Source: Nitrospira sp. ND1 (GTDB taxonomy: Bacteria > Nitrospirota > Nitrospiria > Nitrospirales > Nitrospiraceae). Taken from it: a stretch of DNA of 64,000 bases. Location: positions 2,695,236 through 2,759,235 of the forward strand of contig NZ_FWEX01000006.1 in NCBI RefSeq assembly GCF_900170025.1. The letters are read 5' to 3'. The notes beneath the pieces are model-generated. The model did no database searches. It saw only the letters and a list, made by a program, of their open reading frames with translations, and was not told where the DNA came from. Below, piece by piece: positions 37,501 to 46,036 of this stretch. Position 1 is the first letter of the stretch. Each line of letters begins with the position of its first letter. The position numbers and the translations under genes were made by a program.

Positions 37501-37625
37501 GAACACTCTTCACGCTGTTCGTCGTGCCGGTGTTTTACTCGCTGATCGCGGCCCGACATCAGCCGGCGCTAGAACTGGACGCGGCCGAAGAGGGTGAGTT
37601 GCAGTTGGCGGCGGCAAAGGGATGA
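34542..37625 (+). CDS. RND multidrug efflux permease (system 1)
   Basis: A 1027-aa HAE1-type resistance-nodulation-division transporter with twelve TM helices and two large periplasmic loops. The N-terminus FIKHPVLAVVVNLVIVLVGW and the TM4 proton-relay segment GLVVDDAIVVVENVERH with two Asp are diagnostic; the C-terminal repeat GLIAKNGILIVEFAN is also present. It exports hydrophobic compounds in exchange for protons. Its sequence is clearly different from permease 2 at 54053-57232. It lies within an eight-gene co-directional run. Confidence 0.96.
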   Translation: MRSFTDIFIKHPVLAVVVNLVIVLVGWRALTTLPVQQYPKIESSSIIITTVYYGAAAETVRGFLTTPIERVVSAISGVDYLESTSRAGVSTVTVHLKLNHNSTAALAEVTARLQQVRSELPAEAEPPAVEVQRADRPYASFYLSFTSPERTVPALTDWLLRTLQPQLATLTGVQRVTIEGGRQIAMRVWIDPDRLAAYNLSPGDVQAALRRNNYLAAVGRTKGNLVQVNLLANTDLRSVNEFQELIVADRGGAIVRLRDVARVENGAEEAEMVAKYNRLEGVYLGVWPLVGSNEIEVAHRLREEMDRIRPTLPKDIDMQLVWDGTMFMESALTEITKTLGETILIVATVVFLFMGSIRTALVPLVAMPVSLIGAAIFMYAFGFSLNLLTILAIVLSVGLVVDDAIVVVENVERHVREGKSRIQAALIGSRELVGPIIAMTITLAAVYAPIGFQGGLTGSLFLEFAITLAAAVVLSGVVAITLSPVMSSRFVHPEGKEGKLTRLVNRGFDVTRAFYGRLLDGALEMRWAIVAASLLIMVAAVPLYLFSRQELAPVEDQSHISLFLEASPDSTVAATNSDSLKVVEAIRAFPEARFMWSLTSSWGGFGGLVAKDWRERTRSTELMYGEVFGAVSQIPGLRVFPRLDPPLPTPGQYDVELLLASEVPAEQLLEMTAAVLGAGWQSGKFLYVDTDLKIDLPEARVVLDRERLADLGFDLAGVGQELGTLLGGAYVNRFNFYDRSYKVIPQIGDKDRATLDPLLDLKIKTPSGQLVPVSTFTHIETSTAPRTLNRFQQRNAVRIFGGVKPGVTKEEGLRVLETAAASAVGPRVALDFAGESRQIRHEGSALTVTLGFAVVLIYLVLAAQFKSFRDPLIVLLGSVPLAISGALVFSFLDLTTINIYSQVGLITLVGLIAKNGILIVEFANTLQERGLSKTAALREASLTRLRPVLMTSAATVFGHLPLVLVSGPGAAARNSIGMVLVTGMTVGTLFTLFVVPVFYSLIAARHQPALELDAAEEGELQLAAAKG

Positions 37626-37666
37626 ACTGATCCCGGCTCGTTGAGCGCAACAGGAGGACATGCACG

Positions 37667-37978
37667 ATGCTGAAGATTACGTCCGAGCAGACTTCCGATT
37701 CCGCGCGTCTGACCTTGGAAGGGAGTCTGAGCGGACCCTGGGTGACTGAACTCGAACGGGTGTGGCAGCAGGTCAAACAATCCGGCACGTTTGCCCCCGT
37801 GGTGGAACTGACAGGAATCACGTTCATTGCCGAGGAGGGCAGGGCTCTGCTGACCAGCATGTGGCGGGAGGGTGCTGTCCTGGTCGCGAACGGGTGCTGC
37901 ACCAGACATATCGTGCAAGAAATCACCGGGGCGGGAGGCGGCCAGGCTGCCTCATCCGTCCGCTGTGAGACGACATAG
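37667..37978 (+). CDS. STAS-domain-like protein
   Basis: 103 aa. The sequence ARLTLEGSLSGPWVTELERVW and VVELTGITFIAEEGRALLTS follows the beta-alpha layout of STAS/anti-sigma-antagonist domains, but the usual phosphorylatable Ser after the core strand (DxSGV) is replaced by FIAEEG, so partner switching by phosphorylation is unlikely. It sits between pump permease and outer-membrane factor genes (12 bp before the latter), suggesting a role tied to the pump. GGAGG lies upstream of the ATG. Confidence 0.72.
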   Translation: MLKITSEQTSDSARLTLEGSLSGPWVTELERVWQQVKQSGTFAPVVELTGITFIAEEGRALLTSMWREGAVLVANGCCTRHIVQEITGAGGGQAASSVRCETT

Positions 37979-37990
37979 GACGATCATCGC

Positions 37991-39436
37991 ATGCGCATTG
38001 TAGCTCTCTTCCTAAGCTCTGTTCTCCTAGGCGCCTGTGCCATCGGGCCGGACTACTCCCGTCCCGACCTTGCTGTGCCGGACCGGTTCCGCATGGCGGC
38101 GACCCAGCAGGAAACCGAGTCGTTTGCCAACCTGCCCTGGTGGGATCTGTTGCAGGATGAAGAACTGCGGCGTCTTATTCGAGTGGCGCTGGCTGAGAAT
38201 AAAGATCTGAAACGGGCGGTTGCGTCGGTCGAAGATTTTCAGGCCCGCATGTTGATCGCAAAAATGGATTTCGCGCCGAAGGCCGATCTCACGTCCAACG
38301 CGCCCTTGTTCGGCCGCAAGGCAAACTTTCTGTTTCCGGGCTTTCCCAATCCGTTCAACTACTATCTCCAGGGGAATCTCTCCTGGGAGATCGATATCTG
38401 GGGCCGCATTCGTCGATCGAATGAAGCGGCAAGGGGAGATCTCCTGTCGCGGGAGGAGGCTCGCCGCGCGGTTGTCTTGCAACTGGTGAGCGGCGTGGCG
38501 GAGGCCTACTTCGACATGCTGCAGTTCGACATGCAGTTGGCCGTCGCGCAGCGAACGCTGAAATCCTGGGACGAATCGGTCAGGATTGCCGAGGCCCGGC
38601 TGCGGGAGGGCATGATCTCCAAAATCGATGCGGACCAGTTCGCGGCGGAACGCGCCAACGCCGCAGCACGGGCGGCAGAGTTGAGCCGGCAAATGGTGCA
38701 GAAAGAAAACCAGCTCAGTGTGTTGCTGGGGCGTGTGCCGGGTCAGATTCCGAGAGGACGTTCCCTCACCGACCAGGTGATGCCGCCGGAGGTGCCGGCC
38801 GGCCTTCCTTCGGAATTGCTGCAGCGCCGCCCGGATCTCGTGCAGGCAGAACAGGAATTGGCTGCGGCCACGGCGCGAATCGGTGTGGCGAAGGCGGACC
38901 GGTTTCCGAAACTCAGCATCACGGGAATTCTCGGTGTCGCCAGCCCGCAGTTGTCCCGCTTGGTGGCGAATGAGACGGCGTTCGGTACCGCAGGTCCCGG
39001 GCTTGCCGGTCCCTTGCTGAATGCTCAGATCCTCGGTTTTCAGCAGGACGCGGCTGAAGCGCAGAGCCGTGAAGCGCTGGCACGGTATGAGCAGGCGTTG
39101 CTGGTGGCGTTTCGTGAAGTGGAGGATTCGCTGGTTGCCGTGCGAACGGTGCGGGAGCAGCGGAATGCGCAGGTTGAGCAGGTGGACGCGTTGCGTTCGG
39201 CTCTGCGTCTGGCCAATCTGCGGTATAAAGGAGGACTCGCGAACTATCTCGACGTCCTCGTGGCGCAACGCAATCTGTTCGAGGCGGAACTGGCGTTAAC
39301 CAGCACCCACCGGTTACAGCTGGTGTCGGTCGTGCAATTGTATAAAGCGCTGGGGGGCGGATGGTCGCCGCTCGATACGGCCCAGCAACAGCCGGGCCAA
39401 GCTCCGGCAGAACCCGGAAAGGCGGGGCGCGGCTGA
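37991..39436 (+). CDS. RND outer-membrane factor, NodT type (system 1)
   Basis: A 481-aa TolC-like channel lipoprotein. The signal ends in a lipobox (VLLGAC), followed by the NodT start IGPDYSRPDLAVPDRFR and two OEP repeats with long helices. The block APLFGRKANFLFPGFPNPF is almost identical to that of the second outer-membrane factor at 57225-58661, and similarity is high along the whole length. It completes a tripartite pump with the adaptor and permease upstream. Confidence 0.94.
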   Translation: MRIVALFLSSVLLGACAIGPDYSRPDLAVPDRFRMAATQQETESFANLPWWDLLQDEELRRLIRVALAENKDLKRAVASVEDFQARMLIAKMDFAPKADLTSNAPLFGRKANFLFPGFPNPFNYYLQGNLSWEIDIWGRIRRSNEAARGDLLSREEARRAVVLQLVSGVAEAYFDMLQFDMQLAVAQRTLKSWDESVRIAEARLREGMISKIDADQFAAERANAAARAAELSRQMVQKENQLSVLLGRVPGQIPRGRSLTDQVMPPEVPAGLPSELLQRRPDLVQAEQELAAATARIGVAKADRFPKLSITGILGVASPQLSRLVANETAFGTAGPGLAGPLLNAQILGFQQDAAEAQSREALARYEQALLVAFREVEDSLVAVRTVREQRNAQVEQVDALRSALRLANLRYKGGLANYLDVLVAQRNLFEAELALTSTHRLQLVSVVQLYKALGGGWSPLDTAQQQPGQAPAEPGKAGRG

Positions 39437-39481
39437 CCCACGGATCCGGGGGAAAGAGGGCGATATGACGGGAGCCGGGGC

Positions 39482-40039
39482 ATGAGCCAGGAGGACAGTC
39501 AGGCAGGCCCTCTCGCGCAATTCCTCGCCGAAGACCATCGACGGCTCGACGCATTGTTGCAGTCGGCGGCGGCCCAACCGGCCCAGGTCAATCGCGAGGT
39601 CTACGATCAATTTCGTGCCGGACTGCTCCGGCACATCGGCTTGGAGGAGAAGATTCTGTTCCCTGCCGTCCAACGGTGGCGAGGCGGCACACCGCTTCCG
39701 ATCGCTGCCAAGCTACGTCTCGATCACGGCGCGCTGGCCACGTTGCTCATGCCTACTCCCACCCCAGCGATCCTGGCGACCATCCGGCGCCTGCTCACGG
39801 ACCACAATGTGTTGGAAGAGGGACCGGGCGGTGTCTACGATCTCTGCGATCAGCTGGCAGGCTTTGAAGCCGAGTCACTGCTGAAGGATCTGCGCGCCGC
39901 TCCGCCGGTTGCCGTGATGCCCCATTCCGACAGCCCTGCGGTGATGACCACGCTACGCCGCACATTGGAGCGGGCCGGTTATCGCATGGAGGCGGACATG
40001 GGTAGAGATGTGCCGGTGACTCCGGCCGGGGAACCCTGA
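39482..40039 (+). CDS. Hemerythrin-domain protein
   Basis: A 185-aa helical-bundle protein. Metal-ligand candidates are His in AEDHRRLDALLQ, His and Glu in LLRHIGLEEKILFPA, His in LRLDHGALATLL and His in LTDHNVLEEGPGGVYDLCD, matching the H...HxxxE...H...HxxxxD/E arrangement for a diiron site. Such proteins bind oxygen or nitric oxide, or act in iron-sulfur repair. Its position between a pump and an NnrS-like gene favours a nitrosative or oxidative stress role. A Ser/Val-rich 50-residue tail (SPAVMTTLRRTLERAGY) has a short conserved-looking element. Confidence 0.88.
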   Translation: MSQEDSQAGPLAQFLAEDHRRLDALLQSAAAQPAQVNREVYDQFRAGLLRHIGLEEKILFPAVQRWRGGTPLPIAAKLRLDHGALATLLMPTPTPAILATIRRLLTDHNVLEEGPGGVYDLCDQLAGFEAESLLKDLRAAPPVAVMPHSDSPAVMTTLRRTLERAGYRMEADMGRDVPVTPAGEP

Positions 40040-40057
40040 CGGAAAGTGTACGCGTCT

Positions 40058-41158
40058 ATGGTTGTCCGACATCCTCAACGTCTTCCGCTCCTGGCTTTGG
40101 GGATGCTCGCGTTGCTCACCGGACTCTGGGCGGGGCTTGCGCGGCTCGGGTGGGATGTGCCGCTTCCGCGACCTGGATTTTCCTCCTTGCATGGGCCGCT
40201 CATGGTGTCCGGCTTTCTGGGTACGCTGATCAGCTTGGAGCGTGCGGTGGCTCTGGGCCGGCCCTGGGCCTATGCCACGCCGCTGCTGACCGGACTCGGC
40301 GGTGTGAGCTTGATCGTCGGGGCCCCGCTTCTTGCGGCGCAATGGTTGATGCTTGCCGGCAGCCTCGGGCTGGTTGCGATTTTTGCGGCGATCATTCGCC
40401 GACACCCGGCGCTGTACACGTTCACCATGGGGGGCGGATCGCTAGTCTGGGCGTTGGGCAATCTGCTCTGGTGTCTCGGGTGGCCCGTCTTTCTGGTCGT
40501 GTTCTGGTGGGCGGCGTTTCTCGTGGTGACCATCGCCGGTGAGCGCCTGGAACTGGCCCGGCTGCAGCAAGTGACCGGAGCCGCGCAGGCGACGCTTCTG
40601 CTGTTGCTCGGCATTCTGCTCACGGGGCTGTTGCTGCTGGGCTGGTCGTTTGACGGGGGCGTTCGTCTGTTCGGGTTGGGGCTGGCCGGTCTAGCCCTGT
40701 GGTTGGGGCGGCATGACATTGCCAGGCGAACCGTCAAGCAAGCAGGGCTGACGCGGTTTATTGCGATCTGTCTGCTCACCGGGTATGTCTGGCTCGGCAT
40801 CAGCGGGTTGTCTGCCATGTGGTTCGGCGGTGTTCCCGTAGGTCCGCAGTACGACGCCACGCTGCATGCCTTTTTTCTCGGGTTTGTCTTCGCGATGATC
40901 TTCGCCCATGCGCCGATTATTTTCCCGGCAGTACTCGGCGCACGGATGACCTATCGGCCGCTGTTCTATGCGCATGTGGTCCTGTTGCAAGTCACTCTGG
41001 CCGTGCGTCTCATCGGTGATGCGGCAGGGTGGAGCGCCGGTCGTCAGGTCGGCGGCCTGCTCAATGCTGTGACGCTGCTCCTGTTTCTCGTCAACACAGT
41101 GTCGGCGCTACAGAGTCCCCCGGAGCGAGCAGGGACAGCGCAAGGCCGGGGGGCGTGA
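40058..41158 (+). CDS. NnrS-like polytopic membrane protein
   Basis: About 366 aa and ten or eleven TM helices. Histidines sit at helix ends or inside helices in motifs typical of the NnrS group: LHGPLMVSGFLGTLISLERA, TLHAFFLGFVFAMIFAHAP and IIFPAVLGARM. NnrS is a heme- and copper-containing membrane protein that eases nitrosative stress; this relative is shorter, so the assignment is to the superfamily only. ATG 40058 is preferred over GTG 40046 on ribosome-binding-site spacing. Neighbouring hemerythrin and MIP18 genes fit the same theme. Confidence 0.7.
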   Translation: MVVRHPQRLPLLALGMLALLTGLWAGLARLGWDVPLPRPGFSSLHGPLMVSGFLGTLISLERAVALGRPWAYATPLLTGLGGVSLIVGAPLLAAQWLMLAGSLGLVAIFAAIIRRHPALYTFTMGGGSLVWALGNLLWCLGWPVFLVVFWWAAFLVVTIAGERLELARLQQVTGAAQATLLLLLGILLTGLLLLGWSFDGGVRLFGLGLAGLALWLGRHDIARRTVKQAGLTRFIAICLLTGYVWLGISGLSAMWFGGVPVGPQYDATLHAFFLGFVFAMIFAHAPIIFPAVLGARMTYRPLFYAHVVLLQVTLAVRLIGDAAGWSAGRQVGGLLNAVTLLLFLVNTVSALQSPPERAGTAQGRGA

Positions 41159-41206
41159 TGTGTGCGAACTGCAGACGGCGGCTTCGCCGGTGAAAGGACC
41201 AGTTGA

Positions 41207-41530
41207 ATGACGACGGAGCATCACGGTGCAGCGTCCGATCCACGAGTGCTAGAGGCCCTGCGGCAGGTGGTTGATCCCGAGTTAGGTATCAACATCGTGG
41301 ATCTCGGATTGGTATACGGCAGCGAGGTGCGGGACGGTCAGGTTCATGTGGCCATGACGATGACGACGCCCGCCTGCCCGATGGAAGAGCTGTTGATGGA
41401 GATGGTGCATGCGGCGATTCTGCGTGAGTTGCCGGAGGCGCGTTCAGTGGAAGTGGATCTCGTGTGGGAGCCCGCCTGGAAGCCGGAGATGATGAGTCCG
41501 TCTGCCAAGGTGCAGTTGGGCCGGACGTGA
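41207..41530 (+). CDS. MIP18-family (DUF59) metal-sulfur cluster assembly factor
   Basis: A 107-aa protein matching PaaD/SufT-type DUF59: LRQVVDPELGINIVDLGLVY, then VAMTMTTPACPMEELL with the conserved Cys, and a C-terminal VDLVWEPAWKPEMMS. These proteins assist iron-sulfur cluster assembly or transfer. Here it follows the hemerythrin and NnrS-like genes, consistent with repair of clusters damaged by NO or oxidants. It is co-directional with a 48-bp gap. Confidence 0.93.
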   Translation: MTTEHHGAASDPRVLEALRQVVDPELGINIVDLGLVYGSEVRDGQVHVAMTMTTPACPMEELLMEMVHAAILRELPEARSVEVDLVWEPAWKPEMMSPSAKVQLGRT

Positions 41531-41590
41531 AGATGAGCGAGTGGACGCGAAAGACTGTTTAAGTTTGCTTGGCTGAGAGGCACCCGGACC

Positions 41591-42844
41591 GTGAGTGAGG
41601 AGCAATCCAGGCAGGTGCGCGAGTTGGTGGAGTCGGTGTATCGATCGGACTCCCGCCAGGTGCTCGCCACCTTGATTCGTCTGCTCGGGGACTTCGATAC
41701 GGCGGAAGAGGCCCTGCACGATGCCTTTGCCGTTGCTGTGGAGCAGTGGGCACGGGAGGGGGTGCCGGCCAATCCAAGGGCTTGGCTCGTCTCGACCGGC
41801 CGCTTCAAGGCCATCGACGGGATGCGACGGCGCGCCCGCTTCGACGCATCCCTGACGGAACTCGCGAGACACCTGGACCTCAGCACGAGCGATCCCGAAG
41901 GCTGGAACGACGAGGCGGTCGAGGACGACCGGCTGCGACTGATCTTCACCTGCTGCCATCCGGCCTTATCGCCCGAGACGCAGGTTGCGATGACGTTGCG
42001 CGAAGTCTGCGGCCTCACGACCGATGAGATCGCGCGCGCATTTCTCAGCAAGCCTGCCACCATCGCGCAACGCATCGTGCGGGCCAAAGGCAAGATCCGT
42101 GACGCCCGCATTCCCTACGAGGTGCCGTCGGCGACCGATTTGCCTGACCGGCTGGATGCGGTGTTGCGGGTCGTGTACCTCGTCTTTAATGAGGGCTACA
42201 GCGCTTCGTCGGGGGACTCACTCACGCGGCACGATCTGTCCGGGGAGGCGATTCGCCTGGGGCGCCTGTTGATCGGGTTACTGCCGGAGCCCGAAGCCCT
42301 GGGCCTCCTGGCGGTGATGTTGCTGCACGACTCGCGTCGCGGGGCGCGCACCTCGCCGACCGGCGATCTGGTTCTCCTGGAGCAGCAGGACCGCTCGTTG
42401 TGGAGCCGGGCGCAGATTGTCGAAGGAACGGCCTTGGTAGAGCGGGCGCTCGCATCGCGTCAGGTCGGTCCCTATACCATTCAGGCCGCGATTGCGGCCG
42501 TGCATGCCGAGGCCCCCGATGCCGCATCGACCGACTGGGCACAGATCGTCGGTCTCTACGATTTGCTGGTACAGGCTGAGTCGTCAGCCGTGGTCGAGCT
42601 GAACCGGGCGGTGGCTGTGGCGATGCGCGACGGCCCGGAGGTGGGGCTGGTCTTGGTCGATGCGATTCTCTCCCGCGGTGAACTCGTGAACTATCACCTG
42701 GCGCATGCAGCCCGCGCCGACCTCTGCCGGCGACTGGGGCGAACCGCAGAAGCCTGCGCCTCGTACGAGAAGGCTTTGAGTCTCACGCAGCAGGAACCGG
42801 AACGGAGATTTCTGAAGGGACGCTTGAGTGAGTTGGCCGACTGA
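41591..42844 (+). CDS. ECF42-type RNA polymerase sigma factor with C-terminal extension
   Basis: 417 aa from a GTG start. Region 2 is LLGDFDTAEEALHDAFAVAV with PRAWLVSTGRFKAIDGMRR; region 4 is TCCHPALSPETQVAMTLRE and GLTTDEIARAFLSKPATIAQ. A long helical C-terminal extension (about 200 residues, LNRAVAVAMRDGPEVGLVLV and a TPR-like end) is typical of ECF42 (DUF6596). ECF42 factors are generally encoded beside DGPF/YciI proteins, and three such genes lie 4-9 kb downstream. No anti-sigma factor is adjacent; the extension is thought to regulate activity. Confidence 0.92.
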   Translation: MSEEQSRQVRELVESVYRSDSRQVLATLIRLLGDFDTAEEALHDAFAVAVEQWAREGVPANPRAWLVSTGRFKAIDGMRRRARFDASLTELARHLDLSTSDPEGWNDEAVEDDRLRLIFTCCHPALSPETQVAMTLREVCGLTTDEIARAFLSKPATIAQRIVRAKGKIRDARIPYEVPSATDLPDRLDAVLRVVYLVFNEGYSASSGDSLTRHDLSGEAIRLGRLLIGLLPEPEALGLLAVMLLHDSRRGARTSPTGDLVLLEQQDRSLWSRAQIVEGTALVERALASRQVGPYTIQAAIAAVHAEAPDAASTDWAQIVGLYDLLVQAESSAVVELNRAVAVAMRDGPEVGLVLVDAILSRGELVNYHLAHAARADLCRRLGRTAEACASYEKALSLTQQEPERRFLKGRLSELAD

Positions 42845-43091
42845 GCAAGGCGCTTCCTCGCACGACGTGTGAATTGCCGTGTTATGCCAGTGGATGTCGA
42901 GTGTGCCACAGGCGGCCGACGATGCCTTGGAGGCGGATTGGTTCGCAATCGAGACGTTGACGTCACCCGACGTAGCCATGAGTTCTGATGTCGCGCGCGT
43001 CGCGTCGATGGCCGCGAAGGTCCAGACCGAAAGTCGATAACGTGGCGAAGTCATCGGACAGGTTGACCCAGGCTTCGCCAGCCGGATGGGC

Positions 43092-43499
43092 TTATTTGCT
43101 GTCTATGGATGTCCGACCGTCAAAATGGTGGTCGGCATCGGCATCCGCTTCCTGCTTGGTTCGGTGGACGGTGCCGACCTTGTGCTCCGGTGGACTATAA
43201 AGACTATACAGCTTGAGGTCGGCGCTTTCTGACGTATTGATGACATTATGTCTGGTTCCGGACGGGATGACGACGGCGAACCCGTCGCGCACGGCGTGGT
43301 CCTGCCCATCCAGTATGACTGTTCCGTCCCCTGCTTCAAACCGGAGGAATTGATCGAGTTCATGGACTTCTTCGCCGATCTCCTCTCCCGGTTTCAAGCT
43401 CATCAGCACTAACTGACTATTCTTGGCCGTGAACAGGACTTGCCGGTAGAGTGAATTCTTCAGGGTCGCCTCTTCGATGTCCGTGACATACCCCTTCAT
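43092..43499 (-). CDS. Cupin-domain protein
   Basis: A 135-aa single-domain cupin. Motif 1 is GEEIGEEVHELDQFLRFEAG and motif 2 is GFAVVIPSGTRHNVINT, with His/Glu metal ligands in place. The ATG at 43499 follows GGTGG. The C-terminus is acidic/His-rich (EADADADHHFDG). Function unassigned. The 247 bp between this gene and the sigma-factor gene contain no supported ORF. Confidence 0.85.
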   Translation of the reverse strand: MKGYVTDIEEATLKNSLYRQVLFTAKNSQLVLMSLKPGEEIGEEVHELDQFLRFEAGDGTVILDGQDHAVRDGFAVVIPSGTRHNVINTSESADLKLYSLYSPPEHKVGTVHRTKQEADADADHHFDGRTSIDSK

Positions 43500-43574
43500 G
43501 TTGACCACCTTTCGTTAAAGCCTCTGTGGCAGTGGGGACGAGATAGGGTACAGGTCGCTGGCTTGTCTATAACC

Positions 43575-44382
43575 TCAGCATATGGTGCGCACAAGACCGC
43601 CTTCGGCGCGGATGCAGGATCCGTTGATGACCGAAGCACGCGCACTGCACACGAAGGCGACGATGTCTCCGATTTCCCGTGGGTCGATGAGGCGACCGAT
43701 GAGTGACGTCGGACGGTTCTCCGCAATGAATCGACATTCAGCCTCCGCCTGAGTAAGGCCAGGAAAGACATCCTGGATGAATTTTTCAACGCCATCCGTG
43801 CGCGTGGGGCCGGGCAGGACTGAATTCACCGTGACCTTCGTGCCTCTGGTGAGCTCAGCAAGAGAGCGGGCGATTCCCAATTGCATCGTCTTGGTGGCGC
43901 TGTAGTGAGCCATCTCCGGCGCGGGGGAAATCCCCGATTCGCTCGAAATGAATACAATCCTCCCATGGCCGCGTTCCAGCATCCCCTTGAGATACTGTCG
44001 AGCCAGGGAGATACTGTCGAGCCAGGCGCACGCCGCTCATGATGTTGATCTCGAACATCTTCTGCCAGGCTCCATCCGTTTCATCAAAAAACCCGATTGC
44101 TTCGTAGATGCCCAGATTGTTCACCAGGATATCGACCTGTGGCCAAGTCGAGAGGGTTGTGGCGCATCCCCCGGCGGTGCCGTTATCAGCCGCCAGGCCG
44201 ACCAGGTCAGCGCTGGACAAGTCCCGGCGGAGTTCTGTCAATGCTTTCTCGACGTTGGATTGCGTGCGGCCGTTGACGATGACTCGCGCCCCCTCGATGG
44301 CCAGGGAACGGGCGATTTCAAGCCCGATGCCTCCGGTTGAAGCGGTCACGAGAGCGGTCAGACCATTCAAGTTCAAGTTCAT
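43575..44382 (-). pseudogene. Short-chain dehydrogenase/reductase, frameshifted
   Basis: The N-terminal two thirds reads from ATG 44382: NADP-binding LVTASTGGIGLEIARSLA, then VDILVNNLGIYEA and [11 protein letters not shown]. The frame is then lost and resumes one frame over as [18 protein letters not shown] with catalytic Ser, YSATK (Tyr-x-x-x-Lys) and a normal end [17 protein letters not shown]. The switch is exactly at a perfect 19-bp tandem duplication (43989-44026). Removing one copy restores [13 protein letters not shown], a proper SDR junction. So the gene was an intact SDR until a recent duplication, unless this is an assembly error. Confidence 0.85.
43989..44026. repeat. Perfect 19-bp tandem duplication
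   Basis: GAGATACTGTCGAGCCAGG occurs twice head to tail (43989-44007 and 44008-44026) without mismatches. Because 19 is not a multiple of three, it shifts the SDR reading frame. Confidence 0.95.
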
Positions 44383-44482
44383 GCAGGCAGCTTCCTCACC
44401 GCGAGGGGTTGTAATCTCAGCCCTGGCATAGGACCCGGGTTTGCAGAAACGTTCCGATCGCCACCGGTTGCCGTCCCGTTCA

Positions 44483-44848
44483 TCAGGATTTTCGTCGATG
44501 GATAATGATGGAATTCCCATCTGGATCGGAGACGATCGCCATGTGGCAAACGGGCGTCTCCAACGGTTCAAGTCGGAATGGGCATCCGTTTTCTTTGAGC
44601 CGCGCGATGGCGGCAGCGAAATCCTTCACTTCGAGACCGACCGATCCGCCGCCCGGGGACGGTTTCCAATCCGGTGCGCCGTTCCCGATCCCGAGCGTGT
44701 TCGACCCGATATCGTATTCGACGAACCCCTTGTCTCCCTCTCCGAAAAACCGCGATTCTTTGAGCCCCAGCACGCCCTCATAGAACCGGCGCGCCCGCTG
44801 AAGGTCTGTGACGGGATAACAGGTAAATGCGATGTCGGTGACGTTCAT
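44483..44848 (-). CDS. VOC-family (glyoxalase-fold) protein
   Basis: 121 aa, one VOC module pair. The start DIAFTCYPVTDLQRARRFYE and the end CHMAIVSDPDGNSIIIHRRK are classical; metal-ligand candidates are the His and Glu positions of that fold. AAAGGAG lies 8 nt upstream of the ATG. Its activity could be lyase, dioxygenase or resistance protein; none is indicated. It is 100 bp upstream of the broken SDR gene on the same strand. Confidence 0.9.
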   Translation of the reverse strand: MNVTDIAFTCYPVTDLQRARRFYEGVLGLKESRFFGEGDKGFVEYDIGSNTLGIGNGAPDWKPSPGGGSVGLEVKDFAAAIARLKENGCPFRLEPLETPVCHMAIVSDPDGNSIIIHRRKS

Positions 44849-44955
44849 GCGGCTCCTTTCTTCGATTGACCGGCGCCGAGCCTATGCTGCGCTAGCAAAA
44901 AATCACGGCTCGGTAAGTTTTTCACCAAGGTGATTGTTGAGTGTGTCCGGGTAGA

Positions 44956-45819
44956 CTATTTCTGAAATTCGTCGAAGAATCTTTCGTCTACGTCAAATGA
45001 ATGTTTCGGCACAACTCCCAGTTCAAGTTTTTCAAACATCTCAAGAAGGGTTTCGCCGTCTACAAGTTCGATTGGGGGGACACCGTCTCGTCTAGCTTCT
45101 TTCTTGGCTTCAAGTGTAAATGTTCCGGTCGTGATGATAATGCCCTTATCCGCCCGGCCCATCATGGCTCCTCTAAAGTCGCGGACTTGTGATGGGGTAA
45201 CTGCGCCTTTGTAGCGTTTACACTGAAATAGAACAGTGAAGCTGACGAAGGGGTTCACTTGAAGTGTGCCGATTCCATCGATCCCACCATCACCGGACCG
45301 ACCGGTGATCGACACGTGTTGAAAGCCGGATTCCCTAAGAAGTCTCTGGCTGAGTCGTTCAAATCCATCGGGTGGGAGAGCTCGGACAAGTTCAAGGATG
45401 CGGATGCGATGTGGAATCAGTTCCTCTTCTTCTGGTGCGGGTTGATCCGGAAGGTCCTTGGCGAGTGTTGTTTCCCCTCCGGTCTTGGCTCTCGTTTTTT
45501 GAACGGTTTTGAAGACGTGCAAGGGATCAACTGTGGGTAGGGCGATCGTTCTTCCGAGTTCGGTAAGGCTCCAAATGCCCCTTCTCGATGAGTCGAGATA
45601 TCCGGCCCACACTAAGTACTGTCGTGCCCAGTGTACTTGGTTGCGAATTCGCGATTGGCCATTTTTGTTCACGACTAGCTGTTCTTGCTCTGAAATGCCT
45701 GCAAGTTCAATTGAGCGGTCTACAATTTCGCCCGGTGTCCCGGCGGCACCGGATTCCCGCAGAGTCGAAAGGATGGGGAGAAAGAAACGAACGAACTCTG
45801 GCCCTTTCGCTATTTTCAT
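44956..45819 (-). CDS. Mrr-type restriction endonuclease
   Basis: 287 aa. An N-terminal winged-helix Mrr_N-like region (FFLPILSTLRESGAAGTPGE, then ARQYLVWAGYLDSSRRGIWSL) precedes the Mrr catalytic domain: DGFERLSQRLLRESGF, GRSGDGGIDGIG with the active Asp, and VLFQCKRYKG with Gln-x-Lys. Mrr nucleases cut modified DNA, typically methylated adenine or cytosine. ATG 45819 is preferred over GTG 45831. The gene is richer in A+T than its neighbours and stands alone, which suggests transfer. Confidence 0.92.
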   Translation of the reverse strand: MKIAKGPEFVRFFLPILSTLRESGAAGTPGEIVDRSIELAGISEQEQLVVNKNGQSRIRNQVHWARQYLVWAGYLDSSRRGIWSLTELGRTIALPTVDPLHVFKTVQKTRAKTGGETTLAKDLPDQPAPEEEELIPHRIRILELVRALPPDGFERLSQRLLRESGFQHVSITGRSGDGGIDGIGTLQVNPFVSFTVLFQCKRYKGAVTPSQVRDFRGAMMGRADKGIIITTGTFTLEAKKEARRDGVPPIELVDGETLLEMFEKLELGVVPKHSFDVDERFFDEFQK

Positions 45820-46036
45820 GAACCCTCGCACCGTTCATTTACAAGGTGGTGAGTTACCCAAGAAGTCTTTATCCAATGACCCATTGATTGGGCAGGCATA
45901 TCTATTCAGGCCTCGCTTAGCGTCGGATCTTACTCCCTTCCCCTAAGTTTTCAAACGGCACAATTTGCTGAAATCATGACGCTTTAGCCGTCTGTGCCGA
46001 TCCTCCACACTGCCGCTGGACTCCTGGTGATTACTC

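Noticed and set aside
42584-43054. 156-codon minus-strand ORF overlapping the ECF42 3' end
   Set aside because: It overlaps the sigma-factor gene and its start region has no ribosome-binding site; the unique part gives no recognisable domain.
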